This document shows, piece after piece, positions 52,775 through 59,965 of a DNA stretch of 64,000 nt. The notes below the pieces were generated by a model. The model saw only the letters and a program-made list of their open reading frames with translations, was not told the origin of the DNA and searched no databases. Position numbers and translations under genes: made by a program. Position 1 is the first letter of the stretch; each line of letters starts with the position of its first letter. This stretch comes from Patulibacter sp. SYSU D01012 (lineage in GTDB: Bacteria; Actinomycetota; Thermoleophilia; Solirubrobacterales; Solirubrobacteraceae), in NCBI RefSeq assembly GCF_017916475.1, contig NZ_JAFMTB010000002.1, forward strand, positions 682,001 through 746,000. Reading direction: 5' to 3'.

Positions 52775-52920
52775 CGGGCCGGACGAGGCGGACCCTCCCC
52801 GCCCCACGCCGACGCGGATCGACCCCACCCGGGCCGGACGAGGCGGACCCTCCCCGCCCCACGCCGACACGGATCGACCCCACCCGGGCCGGACGAGGCG
52901 GACCCTCCCCGCCCCACGCG
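52756..52920 (+). repeat. 55-bp tandem repeat, three copies
   Basis: Units start at 52756, 52811 and 52866 and run GACGCGGATCGACCCCACCC ... CCGGACGAGGCGGACCCTCC ... GCCCCACGCC. Copies 1 and 2 are identical; copy 3 has GACAC for GACGC and ends in G. A 55-bp period shifts the reading frame each time, so it is not coding. Confidence 0.93.
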
Positions 52921-52991
52921 GGCGCGGTTCGACCGCGTCCCGGCCGCGCCGACGCGGGTCGTCACCTCCCGCGGGCGCGGGCGCGGCCCCG

Positions 52992-53516
52992 TCAGCCCTC
53001 GAGCCCGAGCAGGGCCGCGTAGCCCCCGGCGCACAGCCGGTCGTCCGTGATCGCCAGGTGCTCGCGCAACGTCGACACGAGGGCGTGCTCGCGCCGCAGG
53101 TCGGACTCCGCCCCCGCGACCGCCTCCAGCTCGACGAACGGGCCGAGGCCGCGAACCTCGTCCAGGTGGATCCGCACGCCGCCCCACAGGAGCAGCCGGC
53201 GCGTCTTCCTGACCTCCCCCGTGACCCCGAGCGTCGCCTCCAGGGCCGCGCGCGTGGCGCCCGCGTCCGTGACCCCGGCGATGCGGTAGGTGCTCGTCCG
53301 CGCCGCCGCGGCGTCGGCGCGCTCGTACGCCACCAGGTGCGCCGTGCCCGGCGTCTCGTCCCGCAGCTTCAGGCGGCCGCGCCGAGCCCGGAAGTAGGTG
53401 TCGCGCTGCTCGAGCACGCCCCGGTCCTCGGCGCCGAGGGCCCGACAGACCGCCAGGCTGCGGGCGGGGTCGCCGTCGTGGGCCTTGAGCTCGACGTTGC
53501 GCCGCGGATCGGTCAC
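52992..53516 (-). CDS. CYTH-domain protein
   Basis: The CYTH fold is a tunnel that binds triphosphates with Mg; members include class IV adenylate cyclases and thiamine-triphosphatases. The protein has 174 residues. Seen: RRNVELKAHDGDPA (the ExExK motif is shortened to VELKA), RDTYFRARRGRLKLRDE (the Arg/Lys strand), VRIHLDEVRGLGPFVELEAV. Substrate unknown. GTG start seven bases from a TAGCCT -10. Confidence 0.88.
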   Translation of the reverse strand: MTDPRRNVELKAHDGDPARSLAVCRALGAEDRGVLEQRDTYFRARRGRLKLRDETPGTAHLVAYERADAAAARTSTYRIAGVTDAGATRAALEATLGVTGEVRKTRRLLLWGGVRIHLDEVRGLGPFVELEAVAGAESDLRREHALVSTLREHLAITDDRLCAGGYAALLGLEG

Positions 53517-53523
53517 GCCGGAG

Positions 53524-53529
53524 AGGCTA
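53524..53529 (-). promoter_or_regulatory. -10 element TAGCCT (leaderless)
   Basis: Minus-strand TAGCCT, 7 bases before the GTG at 53516. Confidence 0.6.
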
Positions 53530-53589
53530 CGGCGGCGAGCCGCCGGGACACCGCGCGCGGGCCCGGGGGCGGCGCCGCGCGCTCGCCCC

Positions 53590-54000
53590 TCAGACGTCCC
53601 AGAACTTCGAGTAGGTGACGCTGTCGCCGCCGCCGACCTTCGTCGGGTCGCCGGCGGGCGAGCCGAAGATCAGCAGGTCCAGCCCGTCCGGGCCGGCCTC
53701 GAACTGGCGGATGACGTCCGGGGCGATGCGGATCGCGTCGAGGGTGCGCAGCTCGAGGAACTCGCGGTCGACCTTCACGCGGCCGGAGCCGGCGATGACG
53801 ACGTGCAGCTCCTCCTGCTCCTTCTGCTTGTGCCCGAACGGCTGGCGCTGGTGCGGCTTGATGCGCTGGAAGCCGAGCGCCCCCTCCTTGCTGCCGAGGG
53901 CGGCCCGCGCGAAGCGCGTCTCGAGCTGGTCCCCGAAGCCGGCGGTCGCCGCCAGGTCCTTCAGGTCGTCGATGAGGTGCACCTTGGTCACGTCGGGCAT
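53590..54000 (-). CDS. Cupin-domain protein
   Basis: The protein has 136 residues with a single cupin barrel: FQRIKPHQRQPFGHKQKEQEELHVVIAGSGRVKVDREFLEL, where PHQRQPFGHKQKEQEELHVVIAGSG is a cupin motif 1 with His and Glu ligands, then DAIRIAPDVIRQFEAGPDGLDLLIFG. A metal-binding beta-barrel of unknown substrate. ATG at 54000 with GGAGG eight bases upstream. It stands alone. Confidence 0.85.
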   Translation of the reverse strand: MPDVTKVHLIDDLKDLAATAGFGDQLETRFARAALGSKEGALGFQRIKPHQRQPFGHKQKEQEELHVVIAGSGRVKVDREFLELRTLDAIRIAPDVIRQFEAGPDGLDLLIFGSPAGDPTKVGGGDSVTYSKFWDV

Positions 54001-54151
54001 ACGCCTCCATCGTGGCACGGCGGCCCCGGGCGCCGACGCGTGCGCCGCCCGCCGGGACCGCGGCCGACGGTGCACGCGGCCGACCGCAGGGCCGCGGGCG
54101 TCCCGTCCTACCGGCGGTCGCGACCGCGGTGCGCGGCGCCCCGGCGGCGGC

Positions 54152-54157
54152 TAGGGT
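54152..54157 (+). promoter_or_regulatory. -10 element TAGGGT (leaderless)
   Basis: TAGGGT, 8 bases before the ATG at 54166. Confidence 0.6.
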
Positions 54158-54165
54158 TCGCGCGC

Positions 54166-55101
54166 ATGAGCGCGAACACGACCCGTCCCCTGCGGCCCCG
54201 GCGCACCTGCCACTCCGTCCCGGGCTCGAGCGAGAAGTTCCTCGCGAAGGCGCCGAGCCTCGCCGCCGACCAGGTCTTCCTGGACCTGGAGGACTCCGTC
54301 GCGCAGAGCGAGAAGGACGCCGCCCGCGGCCGGGTCATCGAGGCGCTCCGCACCCTCGAGTTCCCCGAGGACAAGACGGTCGTCTACCGCGTGAACGGCA
54401 CCGACACGCCGTTCTTCTACCGCGACCTGATCGACGTCGTCGAGGCCGTCGGCGACCGAATCCACGCGGTGATGCTGCCGAAGGTGCAGACCCCCGGCGA
54501 CATCGAGCTGACCGACAAGCTGCTGCGCCAGATCGAGCTAGCCAAGGGCTACGAGACGGGCCGCATCGGCATCGAGGCGCAGATCGAGGACGCGACCGGC
54601 CTCGTCAACGTCGAGCGCATCGCGGCCGCCTCGCCGCGCATGGAGACCGTCATCTTCGGCCCGGGCGACTACTCCGCCGCGATCGGCATCCCGATCACCC
54701 AGATCGGCGGCGCGCCCGAGGGCTACCCCGGCGACCACCTGAACTACCTGTACTCCCGCCTGGTGGTCGCCGCGCGCGCCGCGGGCATCCAGGCGATCGA
54801 CGGCCCGTACGCCGCGTTCAAGGACGAGGACGGCCTGCGTGAGCGCACCCGCCTGGTGCGCGCCCTCGGCCTCGACGGCAAGTGGACGATCCACCCCGCC
54901 CAGATCGAGACCGTCAACGAGATCTTCACCCCCACCCGCGAGGTGTGGGAGAAGGCCGAGGCGATGCTCGCCGCCTACCGCGACGCGACGGAGTCCGGCG
55001 CCGGCGCGGCGATCTTCGAGGGCGAGATGGTCGACGAGGCCAACCGCAAGATGGCCGAGCGGATCGCCGGCCAGGGCCGCGCCGCCGGCTACGCGGCCTG
55101 A
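54166..55101 (+). CDS. CitE-like CoA-ester lyase (malyl-CoA lyase type), copy 2
   Basis: HpcH/HpaI-citrate lyase beta family. The protein has 311 residues. Seen: RRTCHSVPGSSEKFLAKAPSLAADQVFLDLEDSVAQSEKDAARGRV (metal-site Glu/Asp), [71 protein letters not shown] and GKWTIHPAQIETVNEIFTP. A closer match to classical L-malyl-CoA lyases than copy 1. The two are only distantly alike and not a recent duplication. Leaderless start. Confidence 0.88.
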   Translation: MSANTTRPLRPRRTCHSVPGSSEKFLAKAPSLAADQVFLDLEDSVAQSEKDAARGRVIEALRTLEFPEDKTVVYRVNGTDTPFFYRDLIDVVEAVGDRIHAVMLPKVQTPGDIELTDKLLRQIELAKGYETGRIGIEAQIEDATGLVNVERIAAASPRMETVIFGPGDYSAAIGIPITQIGGAPEGYPGDHLNYLYSRLVVAARAAGIQAIDGPYAAFKDEDGLRERTRLVRALGLDGKWTIHPAQIETVNEIFTPTREVWEKAEAMLAAYRDATESGAGAAIFEGEMVDEANRKMAERIAGQGRAAGYAA

Positions 55102-55143
55102 CCCCGTCGCCGGCCGGGCCCGCGCCCGGCCGGCCCGCGGGCG

Positions 55144-55521
55144 CTAGCCCCGCTTCTGCGCGGCCAGCGCGCGCTGCTTCGCGGCGGTCTTGCTGACGAC
55201 CTGGCCGATCAGGCGCAGGTACTCGTCCACGCCGTGCGCGCGGAAGCGGCCGTGGTCCCACGCGCGCACCCAGGCCTGCAGGTCGTTCGTCTCGACCAGC
55301 TCGTTGAGCAGGTCGCGCCGGATCTCCACCGTCACGCGCGCGTCGGGGCTCATCGCCTTCGTGACCTTCGGGCCGGGCATGACGATCCGGACGAGCTGGA
55401 TGTCGCGGCCGCCCTGCACCTCGGCCGACGCGACGATCTTGAGCGGCTTGAGCGCCGGCACCTGCTCGAGCAGCTGCTTGATGGCGGTCTCGACCGCGGT
55501 CCGGGAGTCAGCGTTCGACAT
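55144..55521 (-). CDS. Small hypothetical protein
   Basis: The protein has 125 residues and no recognised family. It is mixed alpha/beta with a basic C terminus (TAAKQRALAAQKRG). Residues 40-80 read like paired beta strands (IQLVRIVMPGPKVTKAMSPDARVTVEIRRDLLNEL). A TAGAGT -10 six bases before the ATG supports expression. It faces mutM divergently. Role unknown. Confidence 0.7.
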   Translation of the reverse strand: MSNADSRTAVETAIKQLLEQVPALKPLKIVASAEVQGGRDIQLVRIVMPGPKVTKAMSPDARVTVEIRRDLLNELVETNDLQAWVRAWDHGRFRAHGVDEYLRLIGQVVSKTAAKQRALAAQKRG

Positions 55522-55527
55522 GGACGG

Positions 55528-55533
55528 ACTCTA
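55528..55533 (-). promoter_or_regulatory. -10 element TAGAGT (leaderless)
   Basis: Minus-strand TAGAGT, 6 bases before the ATG at 55521. Confidence 0.6.
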
Positions 55534-55602
55534 CCGCCGGCCCCCGGCGCGGCCCCCGGGCCGGACGGACGGGCGACGAGGCAGCGGGCCGAGGCCGTGT
55601 CG

Positions 55603-55608
55603 TAGCCT
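55603..55608 (+). promoter_or_regulatory. -10 element TAGCCT (leaderless)
   Basis: TAGCCT, 6 bases before the GTG at 55615. Confidence 0.6.
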
Positions 55609-55614
55609 GGCTCC

Positions 55615-56586
55615 GTGCCCGAGCTGCCCGAGGTCGAAGCCGCCCGCTCCCTGGCCGAGCGCTGGACCGTCGGCCGCACCATCGTCGGCGTCGAGGACCA
55701 CGACGCGTGGGTCACCCGCCCGCACGAGCCGGGACAGATCGCCGCCGCGATCACCGGCAAGCGGGTGCTCGAGGTCGGCCGCATCGGCAAGTCGCTGTGG
55801 ATGGACCTGGAGGACGCCCCGCGCCTGGGCCTGCACCTCGGCATGGCCGGACGCCTCGTCGGCCTGGCGCCCGAGGGCGTGGAGGGCGGCGAGCACGACC
55901 CGCTCGTCTCGCCGGGCGGCCCGTCCGACGTCGCGGGGCTCGAGGACGCCGGCCTGCGGGTCACGCGGATCGACACGCGCGTCGCCGCGGCGGCCGGCCT
56001 GCCCGACACCGCCGGCGAGCCGCTGACCGCCTCCGAGCGCACCGCCTGGTCGATGCCCGTCCGGTCCGGCGTCCGCGAGCTGCCGGGCGACGGCGCCTGG
56101 AGCCGCTTCGCGCTCGACCTGGACGACGGCGGCCGCCTGATCCTCTTCGACAAGCGCCGCCTGGGCCGCGTGCGCCTGGACCCCGACCTCTCGTCGCTCG
56201 GTCCCGACGCCCTGGTGATCGCGGAGGACGACTTCGTCGCGCGCATCGGCCGCGGCGACGCGCCGCTGAAGGCGCGGCTGATGGACCAGTCCAACGTCGC
56301 CGGCATCGGCAACCTGCTCTGCGACGAGCTGCTGTGGCAGGCCGCGCAGCCGCCGCTGCGGCCGGCGGGCGACCTGTCCGAGGACGAGCTGCGCGAGCTG
56401 CACGCGACGATGCGCGCGAGCACGCACGAGGCGATCCACCGCGGCGGCGTCCACCTGGGCGACGTCATCCCCTACCGCAAGAAGGGCGAGCACTGCCCGC
56501 GCTGCGGGGCCGAGATGGTGAAGGGCACCGTCGGCGGCCGCACGACGTGGTGGTGCTCCGACGAGCAGGCCTGGCCGCCGGCCTGA
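55615..56586 (+). CDS. mutM: Fpg/Nei-type DNA glycosylase with altered zinc finger
   Basis: Base-excision repair enzyme of the formamidopyrimidine-DNA glycosylase family. The protein has 323 residues. The catalytic N terminus PELPEVEAARSLAERW is intact, as are the lysine in RIGKSLWMDL, the H2TH region (DAPLKARLMDQSNVAGIGNLLCDELLWQA) and the C-terminal finger. The finger reads HCPRCGAEM then WWCSDEQ: the fourth cysteine is replaced, leaving three. It may bind zinc poorly or use another ligand. This is a Fpg2/Nei-like branch seen in actinobacteria; substrate is uncertain. GTG start. Confidence 0.87.
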   Translation: MPELPEVEAARSLAERWTVGRTIVGVEDHDAWVTRPHEPGQIAAAITGKRVLEVGRIGKSLWMDLEDAPRLGLHLGMAGRLVGLAPEGVEGGEHDPLVSPGGPSDVAGLEDAGLRVTRIDTRVAAAAGLPDTAGEPLTASERTAWSMPVRSGVRELPGDGAWSRFALDLDDGGRLILFDKRRLGRVRLDPDLSSLGPDALVIAEDDFVARIGRGDAPLKARLMDQSNVAGIGNLLCDELLWQAAQPPLRPAGDLSEDELRELHATMRASTHEAIHRGGVHLGDVIPYRKKGEHCPRCGAEMVKGTVGGRTTWWCSDEQAWPPA

Positions 56587-56690
56587 CCGCGCGGCCGGCA
56601 GCCCGCCGATGAGTTCGGGCCCGCCGCGTCGTCCCTGCTGCACCCCCGCCGCGCCGACCGGGTCGGCGGGCCCGCCGACCCGGAGGCCCC

Positions 56691-57044
56691 ATGACCGTCG
56701 ACCACCTGCTCGCCGTCGTCCTCGTGTCCGACGCGGAGCGCGCCGAGCGCTGGTACGCCCGCCTGCTCGACGCCCCGCCCGCCAACCGCCCCATGCCGAC
56801 CTTGGCCGAGTGGCGTGTGACCGCCGCCGGCTGGGTCCAGGTCTTCGCCGATCCGGACCGCGCCGGACGGAGCGCGCTGAACCTCGCCGTGCCCGACCTG
56901 GACGCCGCGCGGGCCACCCTCGTCGGCCGCGGGCTCGACCCCGGCCCCGTCCAGGAGGCGAGCAAGGGCGTGCGGCTGTGCGCGCTCCGCGACCCGGACG
57001 GCAACGTCGTCACGCTGATCGGCGGCTTCCGGCCCGTCTACTGA
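56691..57044 (+). CDS. Glyoxalase/VOC-fold protein
   Basis: The protein has 117 residues in a single VOC (vicinal oxygen chelate) module: HLLAVVLVSDAERAERWYARLLDAPPANRPMPTLAEWRV, GRSALNLAVPDLDAARATLVGRG, and the C-terminal LRDPDGNVVTLIG. Such proteins dimerise and bind a metal; ligand and reaction unknown. ATG with GGAGG nine bases upstream, so it is a leadered gene. Confidence 0.9.
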   Translation: MTVDHLLAVVLVSDAERAERWYARLLDAPPANRPMPTLAEWRVTAAGWVQVFADPDRAGRSALNLAVPDLDAARATLVGRGLDPGPVQEASKGVRLCALRDPDGNVVTLIGGFRPVY

Positions 57045-57156
57045 CGAGCGTCGGTCCGGCGGCGCCCGCGGCGATGCCGGGCGCCCGCCGCCCGCGCCCG
57101 GCGCCGGGTGCCCGGCGGCGCGTCCGCGGGCCGCTCGACGCCCGCCCCTCCGGCGC

Positions 57157-58020
57157 TCAGCCCGCGGGGGCGGCCGCGGCCAGCCGCGCCGCCCAGCGCC
57201 CGCCGTGCCGCTCCACCGCGACCTCCAGGCCGAAGCACGCGCTGACCGGGCCGGACGTCAGCACCTCGTCGGCCGCCCCCGCCGCCACGACCCGTCCGCC
57301 GCGCAGCAGCAGCGCGTGGGTCGTCGTCGGGGGGATCTCCTCCAGGTGGTGCGTGACGGTGATCGTCGGCAGGTCGGGGGTCGTGCCCGCCGTCGCCACG
57401 ATCGCCCCGACGAGCCGCTCGCGGGACGGCAGGTCGAGCCCGCTGGCGGGCTCGTCGAGCAGGAGCAGCTCGGGGCCCGTGCCGGCGACGTCGTCGCCGA
57501 CGCCGGCCATCAGCGCCCGGGCCAGCAGCAGCCGCTGCCGCTCGCCCTGCGAGCAGTCGTCGAACCGCCGCGGCCCCAGCTCCTCCGCCCCCACGAGCGC
57601 CAGCAGCTCGTCCGCCCGCGCGCGGTGGGCGTCCGTCAGGCGCCGGTGCTGCGGCGCCAGGCTGCCGAAGGCGCCGGACAGGACGACGCCGCGGCCGTCG
57701 AGGCCGCCCTTCAGCGACCGGGCGGTGGCCGCGTCGACGTGGCCGATCCGCTCGCGGAGCGCCCGCATGTCGGTGCCCCCGATCCGCAGGCCGAGGACGT
57801 GCACCGCGCCGGACGTCGGGTGGCTGACGCCGCCGGCGAGCGCCAGCAGCGTGCTCTTGCCCGCGCCGTTGGGGCCCAGGACGACCCAGTGCTCGCCGCG
57901 GCGGACGGTCCAGTCGACGTCCTCGAGCAGCAGCAGCGGCCGCCCGTCGCGGCCGTGGCGGCGTACGAGGACGTGCTCCATCGCGACCGCCGCCGGCACC
58001 GTCCCCGTCGCTCCGCCCAT
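57157..58020 (-). CDS. ABC-type ATPase, ModF-like
   Basis: ATP-binding subunit. The protein has 287 residues with one ABC domain: Walker A VLGPNGAGKSTLLALAGG, signature SQGERQRLLLARALM, Walker B ELLLLDEPASGLD, switch His VTHHLEEIPPTTTHALLLRGG. The long insert and the EEIPP segment after the switch resemble ModF/YbbP-type ABC proteins that lack their own permease. No permease gene is adjacent. ATG nine bases from a TACCGT -10. Confidence 0.88.
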   Translation of the reverse strand: MGGATGTVPAAVAMEHVLVRRHGRDGRPLLLLEDVDWTVRRGEHWVVLGPNGAGKSTLLALAGGVSHPTSGAVHVLGLRIGGTDMRALRERIGHVDAATARSLKGGLDGRGVVLSGAFGSLAPQHRRLTDAHRARADELLALVGAEELGPRRFDDCSQGERQRLLLARALMAGVGDDVAGTGPELLLLDEPASGLDLPSRERLVGAIVATAGTTPDLPTITVTHHLEEIPPTTTHALLLRGGRVVAAGAADEVLTSGPVSACFGLEVAVERHGGRWAARLAAAAPAG

Positions 58021-58029
58021 CGATGCCTG

Positions 58030-58035
58030 ACGGTA
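58030..58035 (-). promoter_or_regulatory. -10 element TACCGT (leaderless)
   Basis: Minus-strand TACCGT, 9 bases before the ATG at 58020. Confidence 0.5.
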
Positions 58036-58119
58036 CCAACCATCCGGCCCGCGCCCCGGCCGCGGACGGGGAGGCGCGCCCGACCGGGGCGTTCCGCGCC
58101 ACTGCGCCATCATGGCCCC

Positions 58120-59817
58120 ATGAGCGACACGGTCACGACCCAGGGCGGCGCGAACGGCCGCGAGCGCGGCCTCTCCGACGACGTCGAGCTCTACCACCGC
58201 ACGTACACGACGCTGCTGCGCTCCAGCGGCGAGACGCGCATCCGGGTGCTCGAGCCCTCGCACCTGGCGATGGCGTCCAGCCTGCACCCGCTCGCGGCGA
58301 GCGACGAGCTCGACCTGGGCGCGTTCCTCTACGCCATCCGCCGCCTGCCCGACGCCGTCGCGGACGCGCGCCTGATCGTCGTGGGCCAGGAGGAGAGCCA
58401 GTTCGCGGACGCCCACATCGACGTCGCGGACTGGCCCGTGGCGGAGTCCCCCGCCCGCCGCCGCCTGTGGCGCGACGGCGGCGAGACCCTGGCGGTCCTC
58501 GTCGCCAGCGTCTCCGACGTCGACGACCTGGTGCCGACCCTGGTCGCCTTCCAGATCGAGTGGAACAAGATCCGCGCGCGGCTGCGCGGCAGCGGCGACT
58601 CCGAGCCGCCGACCGACCCCGCCCGCCTGGCCGCCGTGCTCGGCGGCACCGAGGACGACTGGCTGCGCCTGCGCGAGTCGTGGGGGCCGCGCTTCGAGGA
58701 GCGCCTGCGCGGCATGCCCCGCCGCCGCTGCGACCTGCGCCTGCGCTCGCTCGGCATGAACTACGTCGGCTACGGCCGGCTGACGCGCGACTGGTGGCGC
58801 CCGGTGCGCGAGAAGCTCGTCGCCGAGACGCTGCACGAGCGGCCGATCTACTTCGTCTCCTCCAACACCCACGCCCTCGTCAACCTGGTGACGGGGATCG
58901 CCCGCGAGAACGCGGACGGGCTGCTGCGCGACGTCGAGCGCCACGGCCCCGACGACCTGCGCACCGAGCTGGGCCGGATCCGCGAGGGCCGCTCCGACGG
59001 CTCGCTCGAGAACCTCCTGTACTTCGCCGCCCGCGGCGCCTTCGAGCGCGATCCGCAGGCCCGCGTGGCCGCCGAGCGGCGCGCCGGCGTCATCGACCTG
59101 ATGCCCGCCGGCGCCCTGCAGGTGCCGGTGCAGGTGATGCCGCTGGACCGCCTGCGCGGCGAGCACCTGGACCCGCGGCTGGGCGACGTCGACGAGGCCG
59201 CGCTCGCCCGCAGCCAGGCCGTCGTCGTCAACATCGACTACCCGCTCGGCAACGCCGCGTACAACATCCTGCGCGAGGTCGCCGTCGACGTCTCGCGGCT
59301 GCGCGGGGTGTACGTCCTCGGCAAGGCCGCGACGCTCAACGCGTCCGTCGGCGACGTCCTGATCTCGGGCGTCGTCCACGACGAGCACACGCGGACGACG
59401 TACTGGCTCGACAACGCCTTCACCGTGGAGGACCTGCAGCGCGACCTGCGCTACGGCACCGGGCTGGACAACCAGAAGGCCGTCACGGTGCGGTCGACGT
59501 TCCTGCAGAACCGCGACCACCTCGACTTCTACTACCGCGAGGCGTACACGGTCGTCGAGATGGAGGCCGGGCCGTTCTGCGCCGCCGCCCACGAGCTCGC
59601 CGACGCCGACCGCCACCCGGTGGGCGAGGCCGTGTCGCTCACGCGGCTGCCGCTCGACTTCGGCGTCATCCACTACGCGTCGGACACCCCCTACACCCAG
59701 GCGCGCACGCTCGGCGCCCGCGGCCTGAGCTTCTTCGGCATGGACTCGACGTACGCCGGATCGCTCGCAATCATGCGCCGGATCCTGCGACTGGAGGGGG
59801 CGCTGCCGCGGGCGTAG
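58120..59817 (+). CDS. 565-residue protein with phosphorylase-like C-terminal half
   Basis: I do not recognise the family. Residues 1-350 are mixed helical with conserved-looking motifs (LYHRTYTTLLRSSGETRIRVLEPSHLAM, GYGRLTRDWWRPVREKLV, ERPIYFVSSNTHALVNLVTGIAREN). From about residue 367 the sequence follows the nucleoside phosphorylase/nucleosidase pattern: VVVNIDYPLGNAAYNIL, VYVLGKAATLNASVGDVLI, and VVEMEAGPF (about 479-487), equivalent to the VDMESAA of MTA/SAH nucleosidases. It could bind a nucleoside or sugar-phosphate. The N-terminal half would then be a new partner domain. Confidence 0.6.
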   Translation: MSDTVTTQGGANGRERGLSDDVELYHRTYTTLLRSSGETRIRVLEPSHLAMASSLHPLAASDELDLGAFLYAIRRLPDAVADARLIVVGQEESQFADAHIDVADWPVAESPARRRLWRDGGETLAVLVASVSDVDDLVPTLVAFQIEWNKIRARLRGSGDSEPPTDPARLAAVLGGTEDDWLRLRESWGPRFEERLRGMPRRRCDLRLRSLGMNYVGYGRLTRDWWRPVREKLVAETLHERPIYFVSSNTHALVNLVTGIARENADGLLRDVERHGPDDLRTELGRIREGRSDGSLENLLYFAARGAFERDPQARVAAERRAGVIDLMPAGALQVPVQVMPLDRLRGEHLDPRLGDVDEAALARSQAVVVNIDYPLGNAAYNILREVAVDVSRLRGVYVLGKAATLNASVGDVLISGVVHDEHTRTTYWLDNAFTVEDLQRDLRYGTGLDNQKAVTVRSTFLQNRDHLDFYYREAYTVVEMEAGPFCAAAHELADADRHPVGEAVSLTRLPLDFGVIHYASDTPYTQARTLGARGLSFFGMDSTYAGSLAIMRRILRLEGALPRA

Positions 59818-59950
59818 CGCGGCCGGCCCCCGGGCCGCCGCGCGGGCGGGTCCTGCGGCGGGGCGGTCCGCGCCCGTCCCCCGGGCGCCGCGACCGCGCG
59901 TGCCGGCGCCCGCGTGGCGCGCTGCCGCTCCACCCGTCCCGACGCTCCGC

Positions 59951-59956
59951 TAGCGT
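59951..59956 (+). promoter_or_regulatory. -10 element TAGCGT (leaderless)
   Basis: TAGCGT, 9 bases before the ATG at 59966. Confidence 0.55.
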
Positions 59957-59965
59957 GCGGCGTCC

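Larger units (their letters stand above)
52430..52970. repeat. Non-coding array built from GACGCGGATCGACC units
   Basis: The 681 bases between the SHOCT gene and the CYTH gene hold no convincing gene. The core GACGCGGATC occurs in plus orientation near 52503, 52533, 52563, 52644, 52726, 52756 and 52811, with a one-base variant at 52866, and inverted (GATCCGCGTC) at 52456 and 52679. Degenerate relatives lie at 52432, 52921 and 52951. Copies are arranged with 30-bp and 55-bp periods and in a 105-bp duplication. Confidence 0.85.

Noticed and set aside
51372-52883. Long open frame on the minus strand across the repeat array
   Set aside because: It runs antisense through the SHOCT gene, has no promoter or ribosome site, and the 55-bp repeats shift its frame. 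It is open because of high GC.
52430-52970. CRISPR array
   Set aside because: Repeats are adjacent or nested, spacers are not unique or of regular length, and there are no cas genes in the window.
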